Assembly (NCBI RefSeq): GCF_001275135.1 | Contig: NZ_LFQU01000008.1 | Coordinates: forward strand, 55,079-119,078 | Origin: Xylanibacter rarus | Lineage (GTDB): Bacteria > Bacteroidota > Bacteroidia > Bacteroidales > Bacteroidaceae | Direction: 5' to 3' | DNA: 64,000 nucleotides | Shown here: in pieces, positions 29,162 through 38,518 of the stretch | How the letters are laid out: the number at the start of each line of letters is the position of its first letter | How positions within the stretch are numbered: the stretch's first letter is position 1 | The notes under the pieces: model-generated | What the model was told of the DNA's origin: nothing | The model's database searches: none | Seen by the model: only the letters and a program-made list of their open reading frames with translations | Made by a program: the position numbers and the translations under genes

Positions 29162-29200
29162 AAAAATCCATATCAACATTCAGTGCTGATATGGATTTTT
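29162..29200. terminator. Terminator downstream of fcl, possibly bidirectional
   Basis: A perfect 14-bp stem (29162-29175 with 29187-29200) with A and T runs on both sides lies between convergent xylA and fcl. Confidence 0.85.
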
Positions 29201-29278
29201 ATTTTGTTTCTACCTATTGTCTTGCCAATCTATATTGGTAAACTTGTTCCTTATAAGGAAATATGGCTATTTATAAAT

Positions 29279-30376
29279 TCAGTTTTTATGATTGATGCAA
29301 ATTCCTCGTTTGTACCATTCGTAAAGTTTGTGGATGCCCTCATCTATCTCTATTTTATGATGCCATCCAAGATTGTGCAGTTTTGTAACATCTGTAAGCT
29401 TTCTTGGAGTTCCGTCTGGTTTTGTCGCATCCCATAATAGTTGTCCTTTAAAGCCAATTTCATGCATTACTTTTTCTGCAACATCACGTATGCTTATTTC
29501 TTTACCGGTGCCGACATTAATGTGACAGTTTCTGATTTCTTTATCATTAGGCGAGTATGTGTCTTTGAAATCTACGTTTAATAAAACATAAACGCTTGCG
29601 TCTGCCATTTCTTCACTCCAGAGAAATTCTCTCATTGGACTTCCTGTGCCCCATAATGTTACGGCCTGTGGCGTTATTCCGAATTTATCAAGAATATTTA
29701 GTATTTCCTCATTCGTGTTTTGTCCACATACTCCTTCAACAGGTCTTAAGTTTAAGTCTTTGCGAACTGCTTCCCAATTGTTTTCGTTAAGGCATTTTGC
29801 CAAATAAATTTTACGTAACATAGCAGGCAGAACATGACTATTTTCAAGATGGAAGTTGTCATTTGGACCATAAAGGTTTGTCGGCATTACTGCAATGTAA
29901 TTGCATCCATATTGCAGACTGAAACTTTCACACATCTTTAAACCCGCAATCTTTGCTATTGCATATGGCTCGTTTGTGTATTCAAGTTCAGATGTTAGAA
30001 GGGCATTTTCCTTCATGGGCTGTTGTGCCATTTTTGGGTAAATGCATGTACTTCCTAAGAACAACAATTTTTTAACATTGTGCTTGAAACTTTCGCCAAT
30101 GACATTTTGTTGTATTTGAAGATTTTGATAGATGAAGTCTGCCCTGTAATTAAGGTTGGCCATGATGCCTCCAACATGTGCAGCTGCTAACACTACAGCT
30201 TCTGGACGTTCTTCGTCAAAAAAACTTTTAACAGCAACTGGGTCAAGTAAGTCTAGTTCCTTATGCGTGCGTCCAACCAGATTGTTATACCCCCTTTGCT
30301 TAAGATTATTCCAAATTGCAGACCCCACTAGTCCGTGGTGGCCTGCAACGAATATTTTTGTATTTTTGTCTAACAT
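29279..30376 (-). CDS. fcl: GDP-L-fucose synthase
   Basis: Epimerase-reductase that converts GDP-4-keto-6-deoxymannose to GDP-L-fucose with NADPH. 365 residues, longer than the roughly 320-residue enterobacterial enzyme because of extra segments, for example around residues 200-225. SDR motifs: GHHGLVGSAI (12-21), the S-Y-K triad in GSTCIYPK and EPYAIAKIAG, and NLYGPNDNFH. It is the last gene of manC-gmd-fcl, starting 2 bp after gmd. The product is used to fucosylate surface glycans and glycoproteins in this phylum (known biology of relatives). Confidence 0.96.
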   Translation of the reverse strand: MLDKNTKIFVAGHHGLVGSAIWNNLKQRGYNNLVGRTHKELDLLDPVAVKSFFDEERPEAVVLAAAHVGGIMANLNYRADFIYQNLQIQQNVIGESFKHNVKKLLFLGSTCIYPKMAQQPMKENALLTSELEYTNEPYAIAKIAGLKMCESFSLQYGCNYIAVMPTNLYGPNDNFHLENSHVLPAMLRKIYLAKCLNENNWEAVRKDLNLRPVEGVCGQNTNEEILNILDKFGITPQAVTLWGTGSPMREFLWSEEMADASVYVLLNVDFKDTYSPNDKEIRNCHINVGTGKEISIRDVAEKVMHEIGFKGQLLWDATKPDGTPRKLTDVTKLHNLGWHHKIEIDEGIHKLYEWYKRGICINHKN

Positions 30377-30378
30377 CT

Positions 30379-31464
30379 TTATTCTGCCATTTGTGCTTTG
30401 ATATAGAGTTTTTTCACAAACTTCATATCGTGTTGTACCATTATTCTTATTAATTCATGGAATGATGTTTTTGTTGGATTCCATCCGAGAATCTTTTTTG
30501 CCTTTGCCGGATTTCCTAATAGTTGGTCTACCTCACACGGGCGGAAGTATTTTGGGTCAACTTCAACTATTGTCTTGCCAGTCTTGGTGTCAATACCTTT
30601 TTCGTTGACACCTTCACCTTCCCAACGGAGTTCTATGCCTGCTTCTTTGAATGCTAATGTACAGAATTCTCTTACAGTGTGCATTTCTCCTGTAGCAATG
30701 ACAAAGTCGTCCGGCTCTGGTTGCTGTAGAATGAGCCACATGCATTCAACGTAGTCGCGTGCATATCCCCAGTCTCGTTGTGCATCAAGATTGCCGAGAT
30801 ACAATTTGTCCTGGAATCCTTGAGCAATACGGCAGGCTGCAAGAGTTATTTTTCTTGTAACGAAGTTTTCTCCTCTGCGTTCACTTTCATGGTTGAAAAG
30901 AATACCATTGCAACAATACATATTATAGCTTTCGCGATAGTTTTTCATAATCCAGAAGCCATAGAGTTTGGCTACAGAATATGGAGATCGGGGGTAGAAT
31001 GGGGTTGTTTCAGTTTGCGGCACTTCCTGAACTTTTCCATAAAGTTCAGATGTTGAAGCCTGATATATTCGGCATGTCTTGTCTAGTCCGCAAATGCGTA
31101 CTGCCTCAAGCAGTCTTAATACGCCTACAGCATCTGTATCTGCTGTATATTCTGGAACATCGAAAGAAACTTTAACATGACTTTGTGCCGCTAGATTATA
31201 TATTTCGGTTGGTTTGATTTCTGCAATTATACGTATTAATGATGACGAGTCGGTCATATCAGCCCAATGCAGGTTTACAAGTCTTGATTTCTTCATGTCT
31301 CTTACCCATTCATCCAGATATAGATGTTCAATACGTCCTGTATTGAATGAAGACGAACGGCGGAGCAGTCCATGAACTTCGTATCCTTTTTCAATTAGAA
31401 ATTCGGCAAGGAAAGAACCGTCCTGACCGGTTATACCGGTAATTAATGCAATCTTTTTTTCCAT
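30379..31464 (-). CDS. gmd: GDP-mannose 4,6-dehydratase
   Basis: First committed step of GDP-L-fucose synthesis. 361 residues. Cofactor motif [20 protein letters not shown] (9-28), [18 protein letters not shown], the SDR triad around [12 protein letters not shown], and [15 protein letters not shown] are all diagnostic of Gmd. It lies between manC (21 bp upstream) and fcl (2 bp downstream). Confidence 0.98.
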   Translation of the reverse strand: MEKKIALITGITGQDGSFLAEFLIEKGYEVHGLLRRSSSFNTGRIEHLYLDEWVRDMKKSRLVNLHWADMTDSSSLIRIIAEIKPTEIYNLAAQSHVKVSFDVPEYTADTDAVGVLRLLEAVRICGLDKTCRIYQASTSELYGKVQEVPQTETTPFYPRSPYSVAKLYGFWIMKNYRESYNMYCCNGILFNHESERRGENFVTRKITLAACRIAQGFQDKLYLGNLDAQRDWGYARDYVECMWLILQQPEPDDFVIATGEMHTVREFCTLAFKEAGIELRWEGEGVNEKGIDTKTGKTIVEVDPKYFRPCEVDQLLGNPAKAKKILGWNPTKTSFHELIRIMVQHDMKFVKKLYIKAQMAE

Positions 31465-31485
31465 TTTAATCTTTTGTGTCTTTAA

Positions 31486-32556
31486 TTATTTATTGTCGCT
31501 TGAAAATTGTTTTATACGCTGTTCTTCAGACAACTTGCAAATTAAAAGCTTGTTTCCGTCGTCTGCAACAATGTATCCGTCTAGTCCTTGAATAACTACT
31601 TTCTTTTTGTCTAGAGTATGTACGATGCAGTTGTGGGTATCAAAAAGCGAGACATTTTCTCCAATTACTCCATTGCCATAAAGATCTTTTTTTGTTTGAA
31701 CAAGCAATGAGCCCCATGTGCCGAGATCGCTCCAGCCAAAATCAGCGGGACATACGAATATTTCCTCGGCTTTTTCCATAATTGCATAGTCAACCGATAT
31801 GTTTTCGCACTCAGGGAATCTTAAGTCGATTTCTTCCTGCTCTTTAGGAGTGCCATATACAGGCTGCAGGCTTTCGAAAATTTTGCTTATTGCAGGCTGA
31901 TAAATGCGGAATGCATTTACGATAGTGTTGACGCTCCAAATGAATATTCCTGCATTCCAGAAATAACTTTTGTTTTGGATATATTTTTTTGCTGTTTCTA
32001 AGTCTGGCTTTTCTCGGAAAGAATCAACTCTGAATATTTCTTTATTCCGTGGAGAGCATGACGACAGGTCAGCCTGAATATATCCATAACCTGTTTCCGG
32101 GCGCGTAGGTTTCATTCCAAGAGTTATTATCGCATCTGTTTCACTAGTGAATTTGAGGCATTGAGATATGACTCTTTTAAACTCTTCGCAATTTGTAACT
32201 ATATGGTCGCTTGGTGTGACAACAATATTGGCATTACGGTCTTTGGATTTTATTCTCCAACTCACGTATGCTATACATGGAGCAGTGTTGCGTCTGCATG
32301 GCTCACATAAAATGTTGGTAACCGGAATTTCCGGCAGTTGTTCTAAAACTAAGTCTTTATAGCTGCGGTTTGTTACAACCCATACGTTTTCAGGAGAACA
32401 TATTCCCTTGAATCTGTCGAATGTTAGTTGTAGCAGGGAGCGTCCTACTCCTAATACATCTATAAACTGTTTGGGTTTTTCTGTTGTACTCATTGGCCAA
32501 AAACGGCTGCCAACCCCGCCAGCCATTATGACTAAGTGATTATTATTATAAGCCAT
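31486..32556 (-). CDS. manC: Mannose-1-phosphate guanylyltransferase
   Basis: Makes GDP-mannose from mannose 1-phosphate and GTP. 356 residues, the short form without the C-terminal phosphomannose isomerase cupin of bifunctional enzymes. The nucleotidyltransferase signature is MAGGVGSRFWPMSTTEKPKQ (11-30). Other motifs are VVTPSDHIV, GYIQADLSS, VDSFREKPD, FWNAGIFIW and FGWSDLGTWGSL. It heads the GDP-fucose operon. A TACTTTTG element lies at 32595-32588, but its -33 partner is weak. Confidence 0.95.
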   Translation of the reverse strand: MAYNNNHLVIMAGGVGSRFWPMSTTEKPKQFIDVLGVGRSLLQLTFDRFKGICSPENVWVVTNRSYKDLVLEQLPEIPVTNILCEPCRRNTAPCIAYVSWRIKSKDRNANIVVTPSDHIVTNCEEFKRVISQCLKFTSETDAIITLGMKPTRPETGYGYIQADLSSCSPRNKEIFRVDSFREKPDLETAKKYIQNKSYFWNAGIFIWSVNTIVNAFRIYQPAISKIFESLQPVYGTPKEQEEIDLRFPECENISVDYAIMEKAEEIFVCPADFGWSDLGTWGSLLVQTKKDLYGNGVIGENVSLFDTHNCIVHTLDKKKVVIQGLDGYIVADDGNKLLICKLSEEQRIKQFSSDNK

Positions 32557-32994
32557 AAATTAAATAATGTAAAAATTATAACTAAGGCAAAAGTACTAAA
32601 AAATTAGATACAAAAGAAGGTTTTTGAAAAAAAACACTATTTGACATACGAATAATGTCTTTGCTGCCATAATTCTAAACTGGCGCTTATTTTGAAGACT
32701 AGTCTTTTACTGATATACTTTAAAACGTCGTATATTGTTTATTTTCTGTATTTTATGTTATTTTGATATTTCTTTTGTTTAAGTAGATAGGTGCGTCTGT
32801 TGTTAATAAATGTTATCGCTGTTAAGGTTTATTTGTGTTTTATGTGTACTAATTCTAAGTTGGTTTATCAAAAAACAATGATTGGTTATTGTCGTATTTC
32901 TTATCTTTGTCGCCAAACAAGCACTTAATAAAGATAATATTTTTATTTTAGGTGAAGTTCTTTTGCTTATTTTAATAACAAAACCTGATATATA
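32557..32994. other. Divergent spacer between manC and fucI
   Basis: AT-rich. It holds the -7-like elements TACTTTTG (minus, 32595-32588) for manC and TATCTTTG (plus, 32902-32909) for fucI. I see no further gene or convincing operator palindrome. Confidence 0.55.
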
Positions 32995-34770
32995 ATGAAA
33001 AACTATCCAAAAATCGGAATTCGTCCAATTATTGATGGCCGTCAAGGCGGAATAAGAGAAAGTCTTGAGGAAAAGACCATGAATTTGGCAAAAGCTGTAG
33101 CAGAACTTATCTCTAATAACTTAAAAAACGGAGACGGTACTCCTGTTGAATGCGTCATAGCAGACGGTACGATAGGTCGCGTAGCTGAGGCAGCACGATG
33201 TGCAGAGAAGTTTGAAAATAATGGTGTGGGGGCCACAATTTCCGTTACATCATGCTGGTGTTATGGATCAGAAACAATGGATATGCATCCTTATTGGCCG
33301 AAAGCCGTATGGGGATTCAACGGTACGGAGCGTCCGGGAGCTGTTTATCTTGCTGCAGTACTTGCTGCTCATGCTCAGAAGGGACTTCCTGCATTTGGTA
33401 TTTATGGACACGATGTGCAGGACTTGGATGATAATACAATACCAGCTGACGTGGCTGAGAAGATATTGCGTTGGGCGCGCGCCGCTCAGGCTGTAGCAAC
33501 CATGCGCGGCAAGTCTTATCTGTCTATCGGAAATGTTGCTATGGGTATTGCTGGAAGTATTGCCAACGCTGATTTCATGCAGGAATATCTTGGCATACGT
33601 GCAGAACAAGTGGATATGACTGAAATTCTGCGTCGTATGGATGAAGGCATCTATGATAAGGATGAATACAAGAAGGCCATTGAATGGGTTAAGAAATATT
33701 GTGTTCCCAATGAGGGTGAAGACATAGGAAATAGAGATGTCAAGAAAAAGAACCGTGAGGAAAAGGATGCCGACTGGGAGTTTGTCACAAAGATGACAAT
33801 GATATTCAGAGACTTGATGACTGGCAACGAGAAGCTGCTAGAGGCCGGATTTAAGGAAGAGGCATTAGGCCATAATGCTATAGCCGGAGGTTTCCAGGGA
33901 CAAAGACAATGGACTGACTATAAGCCTAATGGTGATTTCTCTGAGGCAATGCTAAATACGTCGTTCGACTGGAATGGTATACGCGAGCCTTACGTGTTTG
34001 CAACAGAAAATGATACATGCAATGGTCTGACAATGCTGTTGGAACATTTGCTGACAAACCGCAGCGCTATATTCTCTGATGTCAGGACATATTGGAGTCC
34101 AGAGGCTGTTAAGCGTGTTACGGGTAAAGAGCTCAGCGGGCGAGCTTCAGGAGGAATTATACATCTTATAAATTCTGGCGCCACAACTCTGGATGGAACA
34201 GGACAGTGTTGTGATGCCGACGGAAATCCAGTGATGAAGCATCATTGGGAACTTACAGACAAAGAAGTTGAAGCATGCCTTTCTGCTACTACATGGTATC
34301 CGGCAAACCGTGATTATTTCCGTGGCGGAGGCTTCTCATCCAACTTCCTGTCTAAAGGTGGTATGCCTGTAACTATGGCACGTCTTAACCTTGTAAAGGG
34401 ACTCGGACCGGTGCTTCAGCTTGCTGAAGGATGGACGGTAGACATCGATCCGGAAATACATAAGGTAATAGACAAGCGTACAGACCCGACTTGGCCAACT
34501 ACATGGTTCGTGCCGCGTCTTTGTGACAAACCTGCCTTCAAGGATGTTTATTCTGTTATGAATAACTGGGGTGCAAATCATGGAGCCATCATTTATGGTC
34601 ATATAGGTGCAGACCTTATTACTCTTGCGTCTATGCTCCGTATACCAGTTTGTATGCATAATGTTGATGACGACAAAGTGTTCCGTCCTGCAACATGGAA
34701 TGCTTTCGGCATGGATAAGGAAGGAGCCGATTTTAGGGCATGTGCCAACTTCGGACCTCTTTATAAATAA
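32995..34770 (+). CDS. fucI: FucI, L-fucose isomerase
   Basis: Isomerises L-fucose to L-fuculose, the entry step of fucose catabolism. 591 residues, the standard length. Recognisable segments are [67 protein letters not shown] and [20 protein letters not shown]. It is transcribed away from the GDP-fucose operon. No fuculokinase or aldolase lies nearby, so the rest of the pathway must be elsewhere. A TATCTTTG element about 86 bp upstream suggests a leader of roughly 80 nt. Confidence 0.97.
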   Translation: MKNYPKIGIRPIIDGRQGGIRESLEEKTMNLAKAVAELISNNLKNGDGTPVECVIADGTIGRVAEAARCAEKFENNGVGATISVTSCWCYGSETMDMHPYWPKAVWGFNGTERPGAVYLAAVLAAHAQKGLPAFGIYGHDVQDLDDNTIPADVAEKILRWARAAQAVATMRGKSYLSIGNVAMGIAGSIANADFMQEYLGIRAEQVDMTEILRRMDEGIYDKDEYKKAIEWVKKYCVPNEGEDIGNRDVKKKNREEKDADWEFVTKMTMIFRDLMTGNEKLLEAGFKEEALGHNAIAGGFQGQRQWTDYKPNGDFSEAMLNTSFDWNGIREPYVFATENDTCNGLTMLLEHLLTNRSAIFSDVRTYWSPEAVKRVTGKELSGRASGGIIHLINSGATTLDGTGQCCDADGNPVMKHHWELTDKEVEACLSATTWYPANRDYFRGGGFSSNFLSKGGMPVTMARLNLVKGLGPVLQLAEGWTVDIDPEIHKVIDKRTDPTWPTTWFVPRLCDKPAFKDVYSVMNNWGANHGAIIYGHIGADLITLASMLRIPVCMHNVDDDKVFRPATWNAFGMDKEGADFRACANFGPLYK

Positions 34771-34802
34771 TTTTTTATAGGTTGAGAAAGTATCATTAGA
34801 GG

Positions 34803-34833
34803 GAGCGGGAACGGACTTTGTACGTTTCCGCTC
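34803..34833 (+). terminator. Terminator after fucI
   Basis: An 11-bp stem with one G-T pair (34803-34813 with 34823-34833) is followed by five T residues. Confidence 0.85.
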
Positions 34834-35283
34834 TTTTTCATGTAGGTTTCTGCATTTTATGAATTTTATGGCCGTTATGCCTTATTGGTTGGCGGAACGT
34901 TATGTATGTGCAATTGATTTTGTCCGTATATATACATATTGTAGCTACCATGCTGTTTTCAAATCTATACATTGTATGCGTTTTATCTGATATGTGTCCT
35001 TTCGCTGTGTAAAATGCCGTCTTTCAGCCTTCAATTTGCCACCTTTTGCCGTATGAAACATGCCCTTTTGTAACTGCTTGAATATCAATGTTATATATGC
35101 CCTTATGAAATCCGTTGATTTGATAACAGTAATCCAATGAATTTTCGTTCATAAATCAGTGAATTAGCGTTGTAAAATCATAATGTTTTGTTTGTCACTA
35201 TTTTAATATAACTCATATTTCAGTTATGATGTAAGCTAAAGTCATTATAAATCGCTGATTGTCAGATTTATGACATGTCATCA
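34834..35283. other. Spacer between fucI and fabD, mostly degenerate repeats
   Basis: No coding sequence is supported. Most of it is occupied by about 22-bp degenerate units, up to the fabD promoter. Confidence 0.55.
34910..35190. repeat. Degenerate tandem array, unit about 22 bp (longest copy)
   Basis: Consecutive units of 21-24 bp share the pattern of a 5-8 bp head, TTT(T), about 5-7 variable bases, and a GTAAA/TGAAA/CATAAA end. The clearest runs are about 34991-35075 (four units) and 35109-35190 (four units beginning TCC/TCA). The same pattern is seen near 12.9, 23.0 and 48.9 kb. Confidence 0.5.
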
Positions 35284-35315
35284 TTTGCATGTGTGCAGAA
35301 AATGTGTTAACTTTG
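35284..35315 (+). promoter_or_regulatory. Promoter of fabD
   Basis: TTTG (35284-35287), 20 bp, then TAACTTTG (35308-35315), a full match to the Bacteroidetes consensus, 34 bp before the ATG. Confidence 0.85.
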
Positions 35316-35349
35316 CACCGCAAATTACAAATAGTAAATATTTAAAAAT

Positions 35350-36237
35350 ATGAAAGCATTTGTTTTTCCCGGACAGGGAGCACAGTTTGTAGGTATGGGC
35401 AAAGACCTGTACGAGAGTAATCCATTGGCAAAAGAACTTTTTGACAAGGCTAATGACATTCTCGGTTATAAGATAACAGACATCATGTTCAACGGAACAG
35501 ATGAAGAACTTAAGCAGACAAAGGTAACTCAGCCTGCAGTATTCCTTCATAGTGTAATCAGTGCATTGTGCATGGGTGATGCTTTTGCTCCGTCAATGGT
35601 TGCCGGTCACTCTCTCGGAGAGTTCTCTGCTCTTGTTGCTGCCGGTGCATTGAGCTTTGAGGATGGACTTAAGCTTGTCTACGCTCGTGCAATGGCAATG
35701 CAGAAGGCCTGTGATGCCGCTCCTTCAACAATGGCTGCAATAATAGGTCTTCCTGATGAAAAGGTAGAGGAAATTTGTGCCGAAGTAAACAAGGAGGGAC
35801 ATGTATGTGTTCCTGCAAACTTTAACTGTCCTGGACAGCTCGTTATAAGTGGTAACATTGAAGCTATAAATGAAGCTTGTGAGAAGCTTAAGGCAGCAGG
35901 AGCTAAGCGTGCTCTTCCGCTGAAGGTCGGAGGCGCTTTCCATTCTCCTCTTATGCAGCCGGCTAAAGACGAACTTCAGGCAGCTATTGAGGCAACAGAA
36001 TTCAGCGAGCCTAAATGTCCTGTATATCAGAATGTTGACGCTAAGCCTCATACTGATGCTGCTGAGATAAAGAACAATCTTATTGCACAGCTTACAAGTT
36101 CTGTAAAGTGGACTCAGTGTGTTCAGAACATGATTGCTGATGGTGCCGACGACTTTACTGAGTGCGGACCCGGCAAGGCTTTGCAGGGAATGATTGCCCG
36201 TATCGACAAAAATGTTTCAGCTCATGGCATTGCATAA
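35350..36237 (+). CDS. fabD: FabD, malonyl-CoA:ACP transacylase
   Basis: Loads malonyl groups onto acyl carrier protein for fatty acid synthesis. 295 residues. N-terminal FPGQGAQFVGMGKDLY, nucleophile Ser88 in GHSLGEFSALVAAGAL, catalytic His198 in GGAFHSPLMQPA, and a C-terminal ECGPGKALQGMI. It is followed 6 bp later by a GH13 enzyme, an unexpected operon partner. Confidence 0.97.
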   Translation: MKAFVFPGQGAQFVGMGKDLYESNPLAKELFDKANDILGYKITDIMFNGTDEELKQTKVTQPAVFLHSVISALCMGDAFAPSMVAGHSLGEFSALVAAGALSFEDGLKLVYARAMAMQKACDAAPSTMAAIIGLPDEKVEEICAEVNKEGHVCVPANFNCPGQLVISGNIEAINEACEKLKAAGAKRALPLKVGGAFHSPLMQPAKDELQAAIEATEFSEPKCPVYQNVDAKPHTDAAEIKNNLIAQLTSSVKWTQCVQNMIADGADDFTECGPGKALQGMIARIDKNVSAHGIA

Positions 36238-36243
36238 ACAGCA

Positions 36244-37929
36244 ATGATGAAACATCATAAGATACTTATATATCAAATCTTTACGCGCCTTTTCGGCAAC
36301 CGTTCATATAATTGCGTTGAAAATGGAACTCTTGCCGAAAATGGCTGCGGAAAGATGAGTTTTTTTGACGATTCGGTATTAAGACGTATAAAAAAACTCG
36401 GTGTAACACATGTCTGGTATACAGGTGTTATACGTCATGCTTCTAAAACAGACTATTCTGCATTTGGCATCCCGTGCCAGCATCCTGCTATAGTTAAGGG
36501 TAGGGCAGGATCACCATATGCCATTGTCGACTATTATGACATCGACCCGGATTTGGCTGATGATGTTGACAGGCGTATGGAAGAATTTGAGGCTTTGCTG
36601 CAGCGCAGCCATAAGGCCGGGCTTAAGGTTATTATCGATTTTGTGCCAAATCATGTTGCACGCCAATATAAATCGGTAAAGAAGCCTGATGGGGTGAAGG
36701 ATTTTGGTGAGACAGATGATGTTAACAAAGGGTTTTATCCTGATAATAATTTCTATTATTGCCCTAATGAGAGCTTCGCTCCATATTTTGATTTAAAAGG
36801 TGAAGCAGATGATTCATATAGTGAATATCCTGCCAAGGCTACCGGAAATGACCATTTCGATAATCATCCTGGTATTAACGACTGGTATGAAACCGTTAAA
36901 TTAAACTACGGTATTGATTATTGTGATGCAGGAGGCCGTTCTTATCATTTCGCTCCTGTGCCAGATACATGGCATAAAATGAGAGATATACTCTCGTTTT
37001 GGGCAGCTAAAGGTGTTGACGGCTTCCGTTGTGATATGGCTGAGATGGTGCCTTCCGAATTCTGGTATTGGTGTATTGGTAAGATAAAGACAGATTATCC
37101 TGATATAGTGTTTATTGGTGAGGTATATAATCCATCACTTTACAGGAGCTATTTGGGGAGCGGTTTCGACTATCTTTATGACAAAGTCGGCATGTATGAT
37201 TGCCTTTGCAGAGTCATCCGCGGAGAAAGTGCTGCTTCAGACATAACTTACCAGTGGCAGGCTGTTGACGATATAAAGGAGCATATGCTTTATTTCCTTG
37301 AGAATCATGACGAACTGCGCTTGGCCAGTGATTTCCTTTCTGGTAATGCATACAAGGCTTTGCCGGCTGTTGTTGTAAGTGCCTTGCTCTACAACAATCC
37401 GTTTATGTTATATGCCGGTCAGGAGTTTGGTGAACGTGGTATGGACAAGGAGGGATTTAGTGGCTTGGATGGACGCACTACGATATTCGATTATTGGACG
37501 GTTGCGTCTCTTTACAATGGGTATGTGAACAGACGTAAGCTTACATCAGATGAAAAATGTCTGGAAAAGGCTTATTCAGCCATTCTTAATATAGCCAAGA
37601 ATGAAAAGGCTGTGAGTGAAGGCATGTTTTTTGATTTGATGTATGTGAATCCTAAAAGTGACATCTTTGATTCTCATCGTCAGTATGCTTTTCTTAGAAA
37701 GGCAGATAATGAGGTGTTGCTTGTTGTGGTTAATTTCTCAGATTCAGATGTTACATGTGGCGTAAATATACCCAGGCATGCATTTGATTATATGCAGATG
37801 GCCGAAAAATCTGTCAACGCAACTGATTTGCTCACAGGCAACACTGTTATGCTGCCACTTAAGGCAGATTCTGCTGTAGAATTAAATATTCCTGCATACG
37901 GAGCCCGGATATATAAATTTTTAGTATAG
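36244..37929 (+). CDS. GH13 alpha-amylase family glycoside hydrolase, cytoplasmic
   Basis: 561 residues without a signal peptide, so probably intracellular. Family regions: I VIIDFVPNHVA, II GFRCDMAEMV with the nucleophile Asp, III IGEVYN with the acid Glu, and IV FLENHDELRL with the third Asp. The catalytic triad is complete. In region II the position after the nucleophile differs from the common GFRxDxxxH, having MAEM. A C-terminal all-beta domain follows. It likely acts on storage or imported alpha-glucans; the exact specificity cannot be read. ATG at 36244 is directly followed by a second ATG, so the start is uncertain by one codon. Confidence 0.87.
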   Translation: MMKHHKILIYQIFTRLFGNRSYNCVENGTLAENGCGKMSFFDDSVLRRIKKLGVTHVWYTGVIRHASKTDYSAFGIPCQHPAIVKGRAGSPYAIVDYYDIDPDLADDVDRRMEEFEALLQRSHKAGLKVIIDFVPNHVARQYKSVKKPDGVKDFGETDDVNKGFYPDNNFYYCPNESFAPYFDLKGEADDSYSEYPAKATGNDHFDNHPGINDWYETVKLNYGIDYCDAGGRSYHFAPVPDTWHKMRDILSFWAAKGVDGFRCDMAEMVPSEFWYWCIGKIKTDYPDIVFIGEVYNPSLYRSYLGSGFDYLYDKVGMYDCLCRVIRGESAASDITYQWQAVDDIKEHMLYFLENHDELRLASDFLSGNAYKALPAVVVSALLYNNPFMLYAGQEFGERGMDKEGFSGLDGRTTIFDYWTVASLYNGYVNRRKLTSDEKCLEKAYSAILNIAKNEKAVSEGMFFDLMYVNPKSDIFDSHRQYAFLRKADNEVLLVVVNFSDSDVTCGVNIPRHAFDYMQMAEKSVNATDLLTGNTVMLPLKADSAVELNIPAYGARIYKFLV

Positions 37930-37975
37930 AAATCTTTATATCATACATCTTTCTAACAGTTCATAAATTAATGCC

Positions 37976-38446
37976 ATGGCAGAAGATTATATTTTGAATG
38001 CGCACAATAAGGAAGAATTTCCACCTGCACATACTGCAGAACATCTTCTCAATCAGACAATGATACGAATGTTTGGTTGTGAGCGGTCAACTAATGCTCA
38101 TATTGAGCGCAAAAAAAGTAAGATAAGTTATGTTCTTGACCATAAGCCTTCCCGTCATGAGGAACGTGATATTGAGAGGAAGATGAATGAGCTTATCGAT
38201 GAGGACTTGCCTGTAAGTTTCGAGTTTGTCAATCGTGATAATGTGCCTGAGGGAGTGTCGCTTGACAGGCTGCCGGAAGATGCGTCTGAAACATTGCGTT
38301 TAGTCCGTATTGGCGATTATGATGTATGCCCGTGTATCGGTAAGCATGTGCGTTCTACGTCTCAAATTGGCCGATTTGAAATTCTAGGAACTAATTGGGA
38401 TGAAGAGAAACATACTTTCCGTATAAGATTTAAAATTGTGCAATAA
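37976..38446 (+). CDS. Free-standing threonyl/alanyl-tRNA synthetase SAD-type editing domain
   Basis: 156 residues. The zinc-binding motif of the second additional domain is present: HTAEH (19-23, H19 and H23) and CPCIGKH (118-124, C120 and H124). This domain removes mischarged amino acids from tRNA in ThrRS and AlaRS; stand-alone copies (AlaX type) act in trans. The protein is shorter than most AlaX proteins and lacks an N-terminal extension. The substrate cannot be assigned from sequence. It lies 46 bp after the GH13 gene, convergent with rng. Confidence 0.82.
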   Translation: MAEDYILNAHNKEEFPPAHTAEHLLNQTMIRMFGCERSTNAHIERKKSKISYVLDHKPSRHEERDIERKMNELIDEDLPVSFEFVNRDNVPEGVSLDRLPEDASETLRLVRIGDYDVCPCIGKHVRSTSQIGRFEILGTNWDEEKHTFRIRFKIVQ

Positions 38447-38481
38447 ATAATCTTTAGCGATTTTGTAAGTCTTAGATATAA

Positions 38482-38518
38482 AAAAAAGATGTGTCCAAAC
38501 AATGGACACATCTTTTTT
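38482..38518. terminator. Bidirectional terminator between the SAD protein gene and rng
   Basis: A perfect 16-bp stem (38482-38497 with 38503-38518, loop of 5) is flanked by A and T runs. Its right arm reaches into the rng stop codon. Confidence 0.88.
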
